The notes below the pieces were generated by a model that was not told the DNA's origin, made no database searches, and saw nothing but the letters and a program-made list of their open reading frames with translations. From the NCBI RefSeq assembly GCF_907164915.1, contig NC_061866.1, positions 20,600,429-20,664,428 on the forward strand: a stretch of DNA of 64,000 nucleotides, written 5' to 3'. Each line of letters begins with the position of its first letter. Within the stretch, counting starts at the first letter, position 1. Below, piece after piece: positions 11,584-21,504 of this stretch. This DNA comes from Impatiens glandulifera. Its lineage: Eukaryota; Streptophyta; Magnoliopsida; Ericales; Balsaminaceae. The translations under genes were made by a program, and so were the position numbers.

Positions 11584-12285
11584 ATGTCGAACCGAACACT
11601 AAGAAACTATTTGAGCATTGATTTCGACTCAGTCCTTCAATTTGATGATTTGGAAACGAAGGAACTTCTCTTTGAATCCCTAATCGACACCGGCCTTCGT
11701 GATTTTCTCGAAGAATCCGGACCTATGCTCATTCCAGAAGTGCTGGAATTCTTTAACAATGCATCCATGAGTGGCGATCTCATTGTTTCCACGGTGAAAA
11801 GGCGCACCGTTTTTCTGAACGAAAGCGCATTCGCTCAAATGTTTAATCTGCCTACTGAAGGGTTCTCTGATTTCCCATCCCAGGTAGGCAGTGCAACAGA
11901 TGACTATGCGCAATTTTTTTCCGGAACCGAAGTACCGGTGGAGAACCACGGTCTGAAGACCCGCCTTACCCATCACATCCAACTCCTTCACGAGATTGTC
12001 AACCGATCCATCATCTGCCAATCTCCGAACCAACATTACTCTAAGAGAGTCTTCGACATGATGACTTACATCGTCAGCAACACCCCCATAAATTGGTCAT
12101 CGGTAATCTTCAAAATCCTGAGGACTATGGTCGAGACTAAGAGAGGTCTCGGTTACGCCCCACACATAAGCCGACTCTTTCTTGCACATAGTCCAGATTT
12201 TGGACCGGGTACACCGGCGTCCTTATTAAATGTTCTCAATGAGGAAGGGGTGGAGGACAAGCTTTCTAAAATAACTATTACATAA
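11584..12285 (+). CDS. Accessory gene B of element 1, intact module protein
   Basis: Open frame of 233 residues from ATG 11584; an upstream TTG at 11566 is in frame but has no support as a start. Same landmarks as gene A with low identity: LSIDFDS, FESLIDTGLRDFL, VLEFFNNASMSG, VFLNESAFAQMFNLPTEG, NHGLKTRL, IVNRSII, VFDMMTYIVSNTPINWSSVIF, then GYAPHISRLF. It ends shortly after the module, as gene A does. No nonsense codon or frameshift. The low identity to A and C suggests old duplication or separate acquisition. Function unknown. Confidence 0.72.
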   Translation: MSNRTLRNYLSIDFDSVLQFDDLETKELLFESLIDTGLRDFLEESGPMLIPEVLEFFNNASMSGDLIVSTVKRRTVFLNESAFAQMFNLPTEGFSDFPSQVGSATDDYAQFFSGTEVPVENHGLKTRLTHHIQLLHEIVNRSIICQSPNQHYSKRVFDMMTYIVSNTPINWSSVIFKILRTMVETKRGLGYAPHISRLFLAHSPDFGPGTPASLLNVLNEEGVEDKLSKITIT

Positions 12286-12380
12286 GCTATAATTCTGTAT
12301 CTTGTGTATCCTAAACCGATCAATGTATCAGTCTATATCATGTTCCTTTCATTAAATGATTATTTGAATTTCTAAGCTTG

Positions 12381-12565
12381 AAAACCGGGTCAAAATCGCA
12401 TTATTAAAATATCTATCTAAATGACTAACCGGCTAAAAACGCTAACTACTTCGTTGAAAAACCGGTCAAAATTGCAAACCGCTTGATCATCAGTTACATA
12501 ACCGCCTCACTTAATAATCGGTTACAAGAAAAACCGCTTCATCGCCGGTTAAATAACCGCATCAA
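12381..12565 (+). promoter_or_regulatory. AACCG-motif cluster upstream of accessory gene C
   Basis: Roughly ten copies of AACCGG, AACCGC and CGGTTA type motifs in under 200 bases, spaced 10-30 bases apart, ending about 115 bases before the TATA box of gene C. The U3 part of the LTR is rich in the same motif. The motif is common across the whole element, so enrichment needs counting. Confidence 0.4.
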
Positions 12566-12678
12566 AAGCCCGCTCAAAGTTTCCCGCCCATCACTTGCCG
12601 CCCAAAGCATTTTGGAGGGAAAATTCCCGCCCAATCCTGATGTGACGGTTCGCGGCGGTTGAAATTCCAACCCGTGAC

Positions 12679-12686
12679 TATAAATA
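12679..12686 (+). promoter_or_regulatory. Putative TATA box of accessory gene C
   Basis: TATAAATA in the context GACTATAAATAGGG, a textbook plant TATA box, 117 bases before ATG 12796. The leader is strongly pyrimidine-rich (CTTTCTCTCTCTAGC). Confidence 0.6.
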
Positions 12687-12795
12687 GGGTCCTTAGCCAT
12701 TTTCTTTCAATCTCACGCGTATCGACTTTCTCTCTCTAGCTCTCAAACCTTCCAAAACCCTCAATCTTTCGATCTTTCGTTCTATTCTACCTACA

Positions 12796-15434
12796 ATGGG
12801 TCGTGAATCCGTGCATTTTAACCACATCGTCCAGGTCGACTTCGATGAAATTCGGGCGAATGGTTCGGCGGAGGCAAAGCGGGTGTTAACCCAGATCTTT
12901 GAGTCCGGTCTTGAACATTTCCTGAACGAACCATTCGTCTTATATCAGGATGCGGTCAACGAATTCTTTCAAACCACCGTCCTCACCGAAGGGACGATAA
13001 TCGCAACTATAGGAGGACAACCGCTCAAACTGACGAAGGAGTCGGTTGCTGAAGTACTACATCTACCAACCGAGGGGAGCGACTTTTCGGTGGTCACAGA
13101 CGAGGAAACATTTCAGGCGACATGCCGGGATCTTTCGAATACGGAGGTCCTTATCGCGATATCCGGTAAGAAAACCTCACTTAAACCGGAATATAGACCG
13201 CTGTGCGAAATCTTCACCAAATCGGTTCAAGCGCGAGGAGGCAAATATGATAGCCTCACCCGGATAAAGATTGAGATGATTGCCGGTTTGGTCAACGACA
13301 TCAAAATCAACTGGGCGAAGGTGGTCTTCGCAAACTTATGTGAGATGGTGGATCCGACATCCAAACGGTCATGGGGATACGTCGTCCCACTCGGTAAACT
13401 GATGCGTCACTTCAACGTTAACACTGGCCCTGGTGTTTTCCTCGCCCCCAGCAAAGTTATAAAATCCCATCAATTTCTTAAACCGGAGGACAAGCAAGGC
13501 AAAAAGAAGGCCTCCGGTTCTACAAGCGGCCGAAAGAAGAGACAAGCTAGAAAGAAAACGGCTCCGGTCAAAGAAAAATACGGAAGCAAGGCGGATAATC
13601 AATCAACCAGATCGGCTAATCCGCAGTCCGACACCCTCAACACTGAAAATTTGGCATTCAGCTCGGGCCGAATCGCTTCTCACCATACCGGAGACAATCG
13701 GACTAGCAAAGGAAAAGAGCCAATGGTCGAGGAACAATCGGCAAGGCCTGACGAAACCGGTCCGACTGAGCGAACGGAAACCGGGGATGACCACATCCGA
13801 CAAACGGCCGAGGACCTCGTCAACCGAATCATGGAAGAAATTCATGAGCAGGCTCACGCGGCAACCGACGTCTACTATCACTGGGCCCTGCACCTGCAAG
13901 AAATATTCTACAACAACATGCTAACGGACCTCCCTGCTGACCGGAAATTCGAGAAGCTGGTTGAGATGGAAGCGGAAGTCATCAACCTCACAAAGGCTCA
14001 GAGCGTCCTGACCGCCCTCCGACGAAGTAGAATGGTCGAACCGCATGCCCGGTTACTGGGGCTCACCGAACACATCCAACGTCTCCAAGGAAAGCATATC
14101 CCAGGGACAGCGGACTCTCAACTTGAGCTCTTGGTATTGGACATGCTAGCAGTCAAGGAAAAGGAACTGACCGATGAGATGGCACAGTTAGAAGCGGAGC
14201 CCGAGCACCAGGAGGCGTCGAACTTCTCCAGATCCCCACCTAAGGATGATGGCGGTCCAAATCCGGCCGAAAATGAGCATTTCTCTCCTCCACCGGACCA
14301 GGAAATCAACAACACCAACCTCGGAACGGGTACACCGGCCACCGACCAGCGAGTCTCTGTTCAAACCGGGGACTCGGTACCAGCAGTAACAGAAGATAGG
14401 GTAAATGACCTTATCGAGGAATTTGTCAATGCCGTGATTCGGCCATGGCAAAAAAATCAAAGAAACTGCGACTAAATCCATCGAGATGGTTGAGTCGACA
14501 AATAAAGAGCTACAAACCGCGGTCGGACGGATCACGTCCGTTGAAGACAATTACGGCATGACCGATCAGTTATACAGCGACTATATTGACAGAACTAAGG
14601 CATTGGAGGAGGCGACTAAGAAACTGGTGACCGACCTCGCTCTTACCATCCAAAAGGTCGGTATGACGGAACAAACCCAATTAACAACCAATCAAAGGTT
14701 GAAGAAGATTAATGAGGATCTGGCTCAATCCGGTGCCCAAACCGACTCTACACTTGAGAGGGTGATAATGCTTGAGGAGAAGCATGCCAAGACCGAGGCC
14801 GAACTAAAGGCGGTCATCGAACAGGTGGCAGAGTTGATAGCGGCAAAACCGCAGCCGACAAAGCACTCGAGGAGGCAAATGCGCTCGCGGCCCAGAAGCT
14901 TCAGGATGCCTTGGACGAGCAAAACCGACTTCAAAAGGAAACGGCGGAGGCAGATGCGAACCTGGCCGGACTTCTGCACACATTAGAAAACATGGGACCG
15001 GTCATAGCGGTTCAACAAAATGAGGATGCGGCTCGACTAATCGCCAACAATCAGCATATAATGAATTTGCCGAGGCTCACAAGAAGTCCAAAGAAATTGT
15101 TTCCCCATCCGGTCCGATTACAAGAAAGAGAAAGAATTCTTCCAAGAGGGCAGCGGTTTCAAAGTTATTGGACAGAGTTACCGACACGGTTGTCGACCCT
15201 CCAAGCAATCCGACTTCACATGAAAATGAAGTTCTCGAAGAAGAAGAAGTACCGCTAAACAAAAGACCGCGAGGTCTTGACGTAGCTCCAATCAGATCGT
15301 TTGCTCCACTGGCTTCCCCGCTCACCGGCACTTCAGGCGATCAAGGATCTTCCTCTAGGCATGTTCCACCGGTCAAGGGACAAGCAACTGAGGAAATGCT
15401 AGACAAATTCTTGCCGCCCAGGAAGAAGAAATAG
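12796..15434 (+). pseudogene. Accessory gene C of element 1: module plus coiled-coil tail, three indels
   Basis: About 880 codons if read through three single-base length changes: an extra A in the A-run at 14450-14456, a missing A in 14845-14848, and a missing T in 15066-15068. There is no nonsense codon. The N-terminal 230 residues are the module (IVQVDFDEI, VNEFFQTTVLT, VAEVLHLPTEG, INWAKVVFANLCEM). Next come a Lys/Arg-rich linker (GRKKRQARKK), a polar acidic stretch, long heptad-like coiled coil (about 14490-15060), and a tail with EEEEVPLNKRPRG and LTGTSGDQGSSSR. The tail is homologous to 20398-19748 of element 2. All three indels are in homopolymers, so sequencing error is possible. The basic linker could bind nucleic acid. 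Function unknown. Confidence 0.75.
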
Positions 15435-15792
15435 GGGCTTTCTTTACTTATATTTCCTATGTTTACTTTAGTTTAACTTTATATATATCAAGTATTTTTA
15501 CCTTAGTATATTTTTATATATATATCAAGTATTTTTGGAAACCGGCCTACATTTGCATTCTTACATGGTTTTGAATATTTTAATTAAAATAATCAAAAAA
15601 GGAGAAATTGATAAGATAAAATATAAAAATTTTCCAAAAATTTTTCTCAAAATTTTCCAAATTTTTTCGAAAAATTCTTCTAAGTTAGTTTCTGAAAATC
15701 CGGCCAAATAAACTCTTAAAAACAACCATCCTACATTTGCATTCTTACATGATTTTGAATATTTTAAATAAAATAATCAAAAAAGGAGAAAT
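15435..15792 (+). promoter_or_regulatory. 3' non-coding region with duplicated polypurine tract, element 1
   Basis: AATCAAAAAAGGAGAAATTG occurs twice: at about 15591-15611 and immediately before the 3' LTR at 15775-15794. The flanking ATTTTGAATATTTTA is duplicated too. Element 2 has the same arrangement at the same spacing. The second copy is the functional primer for plus-strand synthesis. A small TATATATATCAAGTATTTTT direct repeat lies at 15480-15537. Confidence 0.8.
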
Positions 15793-16690
15793 TGTTAGAT
15801 AAAATTAGATCGGTTAAATAAAACTTAACAAAAACAAATTTTTTGTGCATGAACAATTAAAGAATTCAACCGGTCAAGTTACTCAACCGATCAAGTTACT
15901 CAACCGGTCAAGCAACTCAACCGACCAAAAACCTGACCGAACAAGAAGATAAGACCGGTCAAATTAGAAGGCCAAAATCGTTGAACATTCGGTCAATCTG
16001 AAGTTATGGAAAAACCGGAAGTCATCCGATTAACATAAACAACTGACTAGTACAAATAGATACTTCGAGTATCTGTTGAGGATGATACCGAAGGGACAGA
16101 CTTTAATATTGCCATATTCATACAAGTCTGAGGACAATCTGCAGGCTATAGAAGATCGTCCGACAAGATCTTTCCACTCCAGGATAAATTAGAGGCAGAT
16201 ACTCGATCGAGACTTATGTTATCGAGCAGAAAATAAGTCTCGATCGGATTGTGTTTGTGTATTCCTTAGTGAATATCCTTCTCGCGGTTTCGAGAGGAAG
16301 GGGTGATGTAGGAGTTTCATCTCCGAACATCCATAAAAACATGTCTTGTTCTTTATTTTCTGCCGGTTCTACATTCTAACCGATCTGTACTAACCTGCTC
16401 ATACCGTTCTAACCGACTCAACATCACCTAAACCGACCTATTGAATCCCAAAACCGACCCAACAAACTCCAAACCTATCTTATTCAGATTCGGCTCTATT
16501 CATCCTATGTGTGTGCTGCTTCAACCTGAAACAAACCACTTCCGCACTTGAACTAGGTTCAAGGGTTTGTGATAGTTTGTGTAGTATTGAAACCCGGTGT
16601 TAATCTTTAACCGGATTAATCACCAACCTTTGAGTGAGACGCGCTAACCGGCCAGACCCCGGTCCCCCAGCCGCGACCTAGATCCTAACA
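15793..16690 (+). repeat. 3' LTR of element 1, promoter deleted (898 bp)
   Basis: Same ends as the 5' LTR but about 385 bp shorter: the segment equivalent to about 3955-4340, which contains the CCAAT and TATA boxes, is missing. The junction carries a short filler (16204-16217) that is an exact inverted copy of 16233-16246. This LTR cannot act as a normal promoter. Confidence 0.93.
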
Positions 16691-17584
16691 TAGTTTATTG
16701 CACAATTTAATGCTAAGAGATTATTTATAATGTTTAATGCGAAACTTACTGGTAATAGATTACTAACAAATTTTTTCAAAATTATTAAATATGATATAAT
16801 GCAGAACATTTAATGAAAATATTATATTTAATTTTTATTGGGAAACTTATTGCTGGTATATTACAAATATATCAAACGAAATTTTCAAAACTAATAAATA
16901 TATATGCAATGTAGTTTGCAATAATAACATTTCATACCATTGCAGAACTAGTTGCGAAGAGATTTTATATAATAATTCATCCATAACTTAATCCTATAAT
17001 ATTACGAATATTTTGAAAAATATTTACAAAATTATTATATTAAATTGTAATATAGTTTACAGTAATATGTTATAATAGAATTGCAGTATCAATTGCGAAT
17101 ATATTATTTATTTGTGTTAATACAATGTTTATTACATATTTGCTTATCATTATTATCTTAGTTACTTGCGATTTTAATTTTCAATAATCACAACCTTATT
17201 TATATAGTATTTGTTACAATAATTGATGGAAATAAATTTTATAGCAAAAGATTTTGCAAACACAGACATGAATATAGGACGTGAATATAGGTTAGTATTA
17301 TTATCAGCATTATTCTATGGCTTCCTTATTACTAGTTTCGTTGCAAAGTTATATTAATATAATTTTAAAAAATATTAGATTTTTCCATTTCTAGTAATAT
17401 ATTTTGCATTAAATACTTTCCAGATTATATTTTCCGTAAAAATACGTTTTCGTTGAAAATATAGTTGGAAGATTTGCAATATTTCAAATATTTATTGGAA
17501 TGTGTATTGCAATTCTCAATTCTTGTATTAAAAAACAAAATGTTGCAGCTATACGTTGCGATTTGACATTTTTTTTTTGTAGTA
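16691..17584. mobile_element. Possible CACTA transposon terminal region
   Basis: AT-rich continuation of the sequence interrupted by element 1, full of TTGCAAT and GCAATAA motifs in both orientations. It ends in GCGATTTGACATTTTTTTTT then TGTAGTA at 17571-17584. Many plant CACTA elements end in TTGTAGTG preceded by an A/T-rich stretch and have subterminal repeats. Here the last base is A rather than G and the other end is not visible, so this is inference. Confidence 0.4.
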
Positions 17585-17984
17585 TATGGCCTTCTAACTA
17601 GGAGTATTCATACTAATCCTCTTCATATTTACCCATGTAGTCTTTGTTTGGTTGTATGATCGGAGGCTGCAGAAAATAGTTTACTTGTAGCAAATTTAAA
17701 ATTCTGTTTTGACTCATCCTATTGGCTTATACTTCTTTGATGTTTGAAATTTTTTGGCATTGAATGAACCATCCTTAACACTTAACGCTCTTTGTGTACG
17801 ATTTCCAGTATTTATTTTGTTCACTTGAGGCCTATTGTCTACCGTGCATCATTTTTGAAGTTGACATCATGATTGTCCTTTTTATTATTGTATCAATTGG
17901 TTGTCGAGTATGAAGGACTAACTTTGTTACCTTTTCTTCCCATTGGAATAAGCTTAATATAAGTTTATCATGATTATAGTCAAC
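17585..17984. other. Unassigned sequence
   Basis: About 400 bases of ordinary AT-rich sequence between the CACTA-like terminus and the LINE tail. I see no gene or repeat. Confidence 0.5.
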
Positions 17985-18190
17985 TTTGTTTTTGAAAAAA
18001 CGACATAATGTCATTATATAAAAAAGACTTGAAAAGAGTAAATTATTACAAGAGTTCAAGATTCAGGCAGAACAAACCTTTTGCAAACATGAATGAACCA
18101 ACTAGGTGAAAACAAAAAAAACAAAATGAAAACAAAAGTGAATGATACAAAGAACAAAGATTAGAGCGTCTTAAAATCAGAAGTAAGGGT
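17985..18190 (-). mobile_element. LINE 3' untranslated region and tail
   Basis: Minus strand. Removing element 2 and one copy of GGGTG joins this directly to 37043 and above, where LINE coding sequence reads in the same direction. The 3' end shows a GTCTTTTTTATATAATGACA run and then a weak A-rich tail near 17995-17985. No target duplication could be assigned. Confidence 0.6.
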
Positions 18191-19433
18191 GTGTTAAGAT
18201 CTAGGTCGCGGTTGGGGAACCGGGGTCTGGAAGGTTTACACCTTTCACTCAACAGTTGGCGCTAATCCGGTTAGAGATTAACACCGGGTTTCAATACTAC
18301 ACAAACTGTCACAAACCCTTGAACCGAGTTCAAGTGCGGAAGTGGTTTGTATCAGGTTGAAGCAACACACACACATGATGAATACAGATAGGTTTGGATA
18401 AGGTCGGTTTGAAGTTTAGTAGGTCGGTTTGAGGTTCAGTAAATCAGTTAAAATGATGTAAATCAGTTAGAGCGGTACAAGTCGGTTAGTATGAGTCGGT
18501 TAGAATGTAGAGCCGATAGAAAGTAAAGAACAAGACAGGTTTTTATGGATGTTCGGAGATAAAACTCCTACATCACCCCTTCTTCTCGAAACCGCGAGAA
18601 GGATATTCACTAAGGAATACACAAACACAATATCCGATCGAGACTTATTTGCTGCTCGATAAACACTCGTACAATTCTCACAGAAATTGTAATCTCACTT
18701 TAAATGCAAACTTAAGCTTTAATCTTAGAGAGATAAAACACAACTTTGTAACTTGGGTTGTTAGAACTCTTAGATTTACATTTACTCCTCTTCAGCTCCT
18801 TCTTTTATAGGTGAAATGTGCCAACGGTCACATTTCTTCCTTGAATCTGATTGGTTGAGCAGAGGTTCAGTGTTTCAGACCTAGCGGTTTAAGCTTCCAA
18901 TGCGTAGGTCAAACCGACTAGGTTTGTCTTTTACTTAATATGGCAACTGTCGGTTGGACAGTTGCCTGCACCTGGAAGGTTGCGCCTCTAACTTATTCTA
19001 GAATGGAAAGATCTCTTTAGGCAATCTTCTGCAACTTGCAAAGTATCATCAGACTTGTATGGATATGACAATGTTATAGTCTGTTCCTTTGGTATCATCT
19101 TCCACAGATACTCAAAGTATCTGTTTGCACAGATTTGTAGGCTGTACTTAGTTAGATATTCTTGGCTTCTTTCTCTAAGTAGCTTCTTCATCGGTTTTCC
19201 GGTTGGATGCATTTCGGTTTAGGATGTCTACCGGTTGTTCTTAGCTTCAGGTTAACTAGGTGACTTTCGGTTTTGGATACATCTTTTGCCTTGTCTTCTA
19301 ACCGGTCTTGTCTTCTTGCTCGGTTGGATTCTTAACCAGTCAGATTTTTGACCGATCCTAGTTCTTAACCGTTCCTACACAGGAGGTTTGTTTTTGTTAA
19401 GTTCTTATTTTAACCGGTCTAATTTATCTAACA
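18191..19433 (-). repeat. 3' LTR of element 2
   Basis: 1243 bp, same length as its partner at 35795-37037, with differences of a few percent by eye. TATA box on the minus strand at 18809-18803 (TATAAAA). Carries the LTR reading frame at 19212-18988. Confidence 0.93.
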
Positions 19434-19747
19434 ATTTCTCCTTTTTTGATTATTTTATTTAAAATATTCAAAATCATGTAAGAAGTAAATTATAGGCTGG
19501 TTGTTTTAGAAATTTGTTTGGCCGGATTTTTGGAAAATGACTTAGAAATTTTTTTCGAAAGATTTTGGAAAAATTTGAGAAAAATTTTGTCTTTGAAGAA
19601 AAATTTTATCTTATCAATTTCTCCCTTTTTGATTATTTTATTTAAAATATTCAAAACCATGTAAGAATTAAATTGTAGGCCGGTTTCCAAAAATACTTTA
19701 TATATATGTAATAAGTAGGGAGTAAGGTTAACACAAATAATAGATAA
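19434..19747 (-). promoter_or_regulatory. 3' non-coding region with duplicated polypurine tract, element 2
   Basis: Reading the minus strand, AATCAAAAAGGGAGAAATTG occurs near 19636-19616 and AATCAAAAAAGGAGAAATTG directly before the LTR at 19453-19433. The arrangement matches element 1 (about 183 bp apart). Confidence 0.8.
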
Positions 19748-20398
19748 TTAAAAATTTAATTCCCTCTTCTTAGGCATGTATTTCTCCCGTAGGTAGTCAG
19801 CTATCATTCCCTTTCCCGGATTGTAGGGATTGGCGCCAACTCTGGAGAAAGATGCTTGACTGCCCGAGGTTCCAGTGAACGGTGAAACTTGTGAGGGAAC
19901 CGATCTGATTGGAATTGCCTCGATACCCTGCGTTCTTTTGTGCAGCGGTATATCCTCTTCCTCGACCTCTTCAACTTCTGGAGAAACCGGGTTGGGTGGA
20001 GGAGCAGCAATCAGTTCAGCAATGTCGTCCAACAATTGTTGATTTCGTTTAGCCGCTGCCCTTTTGGGGGCCTTTCTCTTTCTGGTTGCCGGACCAGTTG
20101 ATAGAGCAGTCGCCTTTGATTTCTTATTTGCATCGGCGATATCATCTATTATAAGATGTTATTCGAATAGCCGAGCCGCGTCCTCATTTGCTTGAACAGC
20201 TTGTGCTGGTACAGCATCTTCTACTATTTGAACATGTTGGGCCAGGTCTACATCCGCCTGTTCCCTTTCCTTTTGAAGCCGTATTTGCTCGTCTTCGTCT
20301 TCTTGAATCTTCTGAGCCGCGATCTCATTCGCTTTTTCAAGCGCTTCGTCGGCTGCTAGTTTGGCCGCGATTATCTCCGCCAGCTGTTCGGATACCAT
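19748..20398 (-). pseudogene. C-terminal remnant of accessory gene C, element 2
   Basis: Minus-strand frame homologous to the coiled-coil and tail of gene C in element 1: EQLAEIIAAK, then a Glu/Gln/Lys-rich heptad region, TRKRKAPKRAAAKR, EVEEEDIPLHKRTQG and FTGTSGSQASFSR. One in-frame TAA at 20159 replaces a Gln codon. The 5' part, including the whole module, is missing because the sequence runs straight into the truncated LTR of element 3 at 20399. No start codon is expected here. Confidence 0.75.
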
Positions 20399-21332
20399 TA
20401 GACTGGCACGTCTAACTCCACTGAGTTAGACTGCACGTCTAATTCCGGTTCTACCTCAGACTTGTCTGAAGGAGTTAGACGCACGTCTAACTTTCATTAA
20501 TTAGACAACACGTCTAATTATCCAATAACCATTAGACCGCTATGTCTAACTCCATAGAGTTAGACTACACGTCTAATTCCGGTTCTACCTCACAATTGTC
20601 TGAAGGAGTTAGACGCACGTCTAACTTTCATTAATTAGACCACACGTCTAATTATTCAATAACCATTAGACCGGCACGTCTAACTCCACTGAGTTAGACT
20701 GACACGTCTAATTCCGGTTCAACCTCAGACTTGTCTAAATGAGTTAGACGCACGTCTAACTTTCATTTTCTATTAGACTACACGTCTAATTCTGAATATC
20801 AATTAGACTACCCGTCTAATTACAAATATATTAGACTACACGTCTAACTCCGATGAGTTAGACTGTACGCCTAATTCTATTAGACTTGCGTCTAATTCCG
20901 TGTATTCATTAGACCATCCGTTTAATTCTTTACATGTCTATTAGACTACATGTCTAACTCCGATGAGTTAAATTGTACGTCTAATTCTATTAGACTTACG
21001 TCTAATTCTATTAGACTTACGTCTAATTCCGTGTATTCATTAGACCATCCGTCTAATTCTTTAAATGTCTATTAGACTACACGTCTAACTTCGATGAGTT
21101 AGACTATACGTCTAATTCTATTAGACTTACGTCTAATTCCGTGTATTTATTAGACCATCCGTCTAATTCTTATTCAAATGAAAATCAAAATCGGTCTAAT
21201 GACCCTCATTAAATCCAAGTCTTATAACATATTGTCTCAATACACCTGTATCAAGACTCATAAGTTATTTCATCATCAAAATATCAGTGGTCAAATTATT
21301 TCAACACTTATTCAAAATAATTTGCCCCAGCA
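20399..21332 (-). repeat. Truncated 3' LTR of element 3
   Basis: Matches 28645-29562 of the intact LTR. About 986 bp of R/U5 side is missing, together with adjoining element 2 sequence. Almost all of it is the TTAGACG palindrome array (about 20400-21180). Confidence 0.9.
20400..21180. repeat. TTAGACG palindrome array in the 3' LTR of element 3
   Basis: Dozens of short inverted repeats of the form GTTAGACGCACGTCTAAC or ATTAGAC-N5-GTCTAAT, about every 20-30 bases, with longer-range repetition of about 120 bp at the left. See the finding on the same motif near accessory promoters. Confidence 0.9.
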
Positions 21333-21504
21333 ATTTCCCCCTTTTTGATGAAGAAATTACAGACCTGCACACATATATCAAAATATGCATTCATCATACA
21401 AATAAACAGAAACCTTGTATACTTACATCATTCATCCAAAAACAAATATTCAAAAAACCATCAAGAAATCATGTTCAATAAAGTTAAATAGATTAAAAGA
21501 GAAA
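21333..21504 (-). promoter_or_regulatory. Polypurine tract and 3' non-coding region, element 3
   Basis: Minus strand reads TTCATCAAAAAGGGGGAAAT directly before the LTR, a typical Sirevirus polypurine tract. No gene in this short stretch. Confidence 0.8.

Larger units (their letters stand above)
3552..16690 (+). mobile_element. Element 1: full-length Sirevirus-type Ty1/copia retrotransposon
   Basis: Both ends are exact: TGTTAG at 3552 and CTAACA at 16690, flanked by the 5-bp target duplication TAGTT (3547-3551 and 16691-16695). Order: 5' LTR, Met-tRNA primer site, gag, pol in the +1 frame relative to gag, three accessory genes, duplicated polypurine tract, 3' LTR. The length of 13.1 kb is long for copia because of about 5 kb of accessory sequence after pol. 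Gag-pol carries eleven in-frame stops and no frameshift. The 3' LTR lost its promoter. It is dead for autonomous movement. The LTRs differ by a few percent by eye outside the deletion, so the insertion is not recent. Confidence 0.95.

Noticed and set aside
13369..14550. Antisense reading frames of 77-120 codons over accessory gene C
   Set aside because: Shadows of the GC-richer sense frame. The sense strand has the module homology and TATA box, and the antisense frames have no homologues in elements 2, 3 or 5.
10401..15434. Envelope-like gene, as reported for some Sireviruses
   Set aside because: I see no signal peptide, transmembrane helix or cleavage site in A, B or C. The proteins look soluble, and C is coiled-coil and acidic.
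20400..21180. Repeat-spacer pattern resembling a CRISPR array
   Set aside because: The repeats are short palindromes of variable length and spacing with related spacers, inside a plant LTR. No cas genes are possible in this context.
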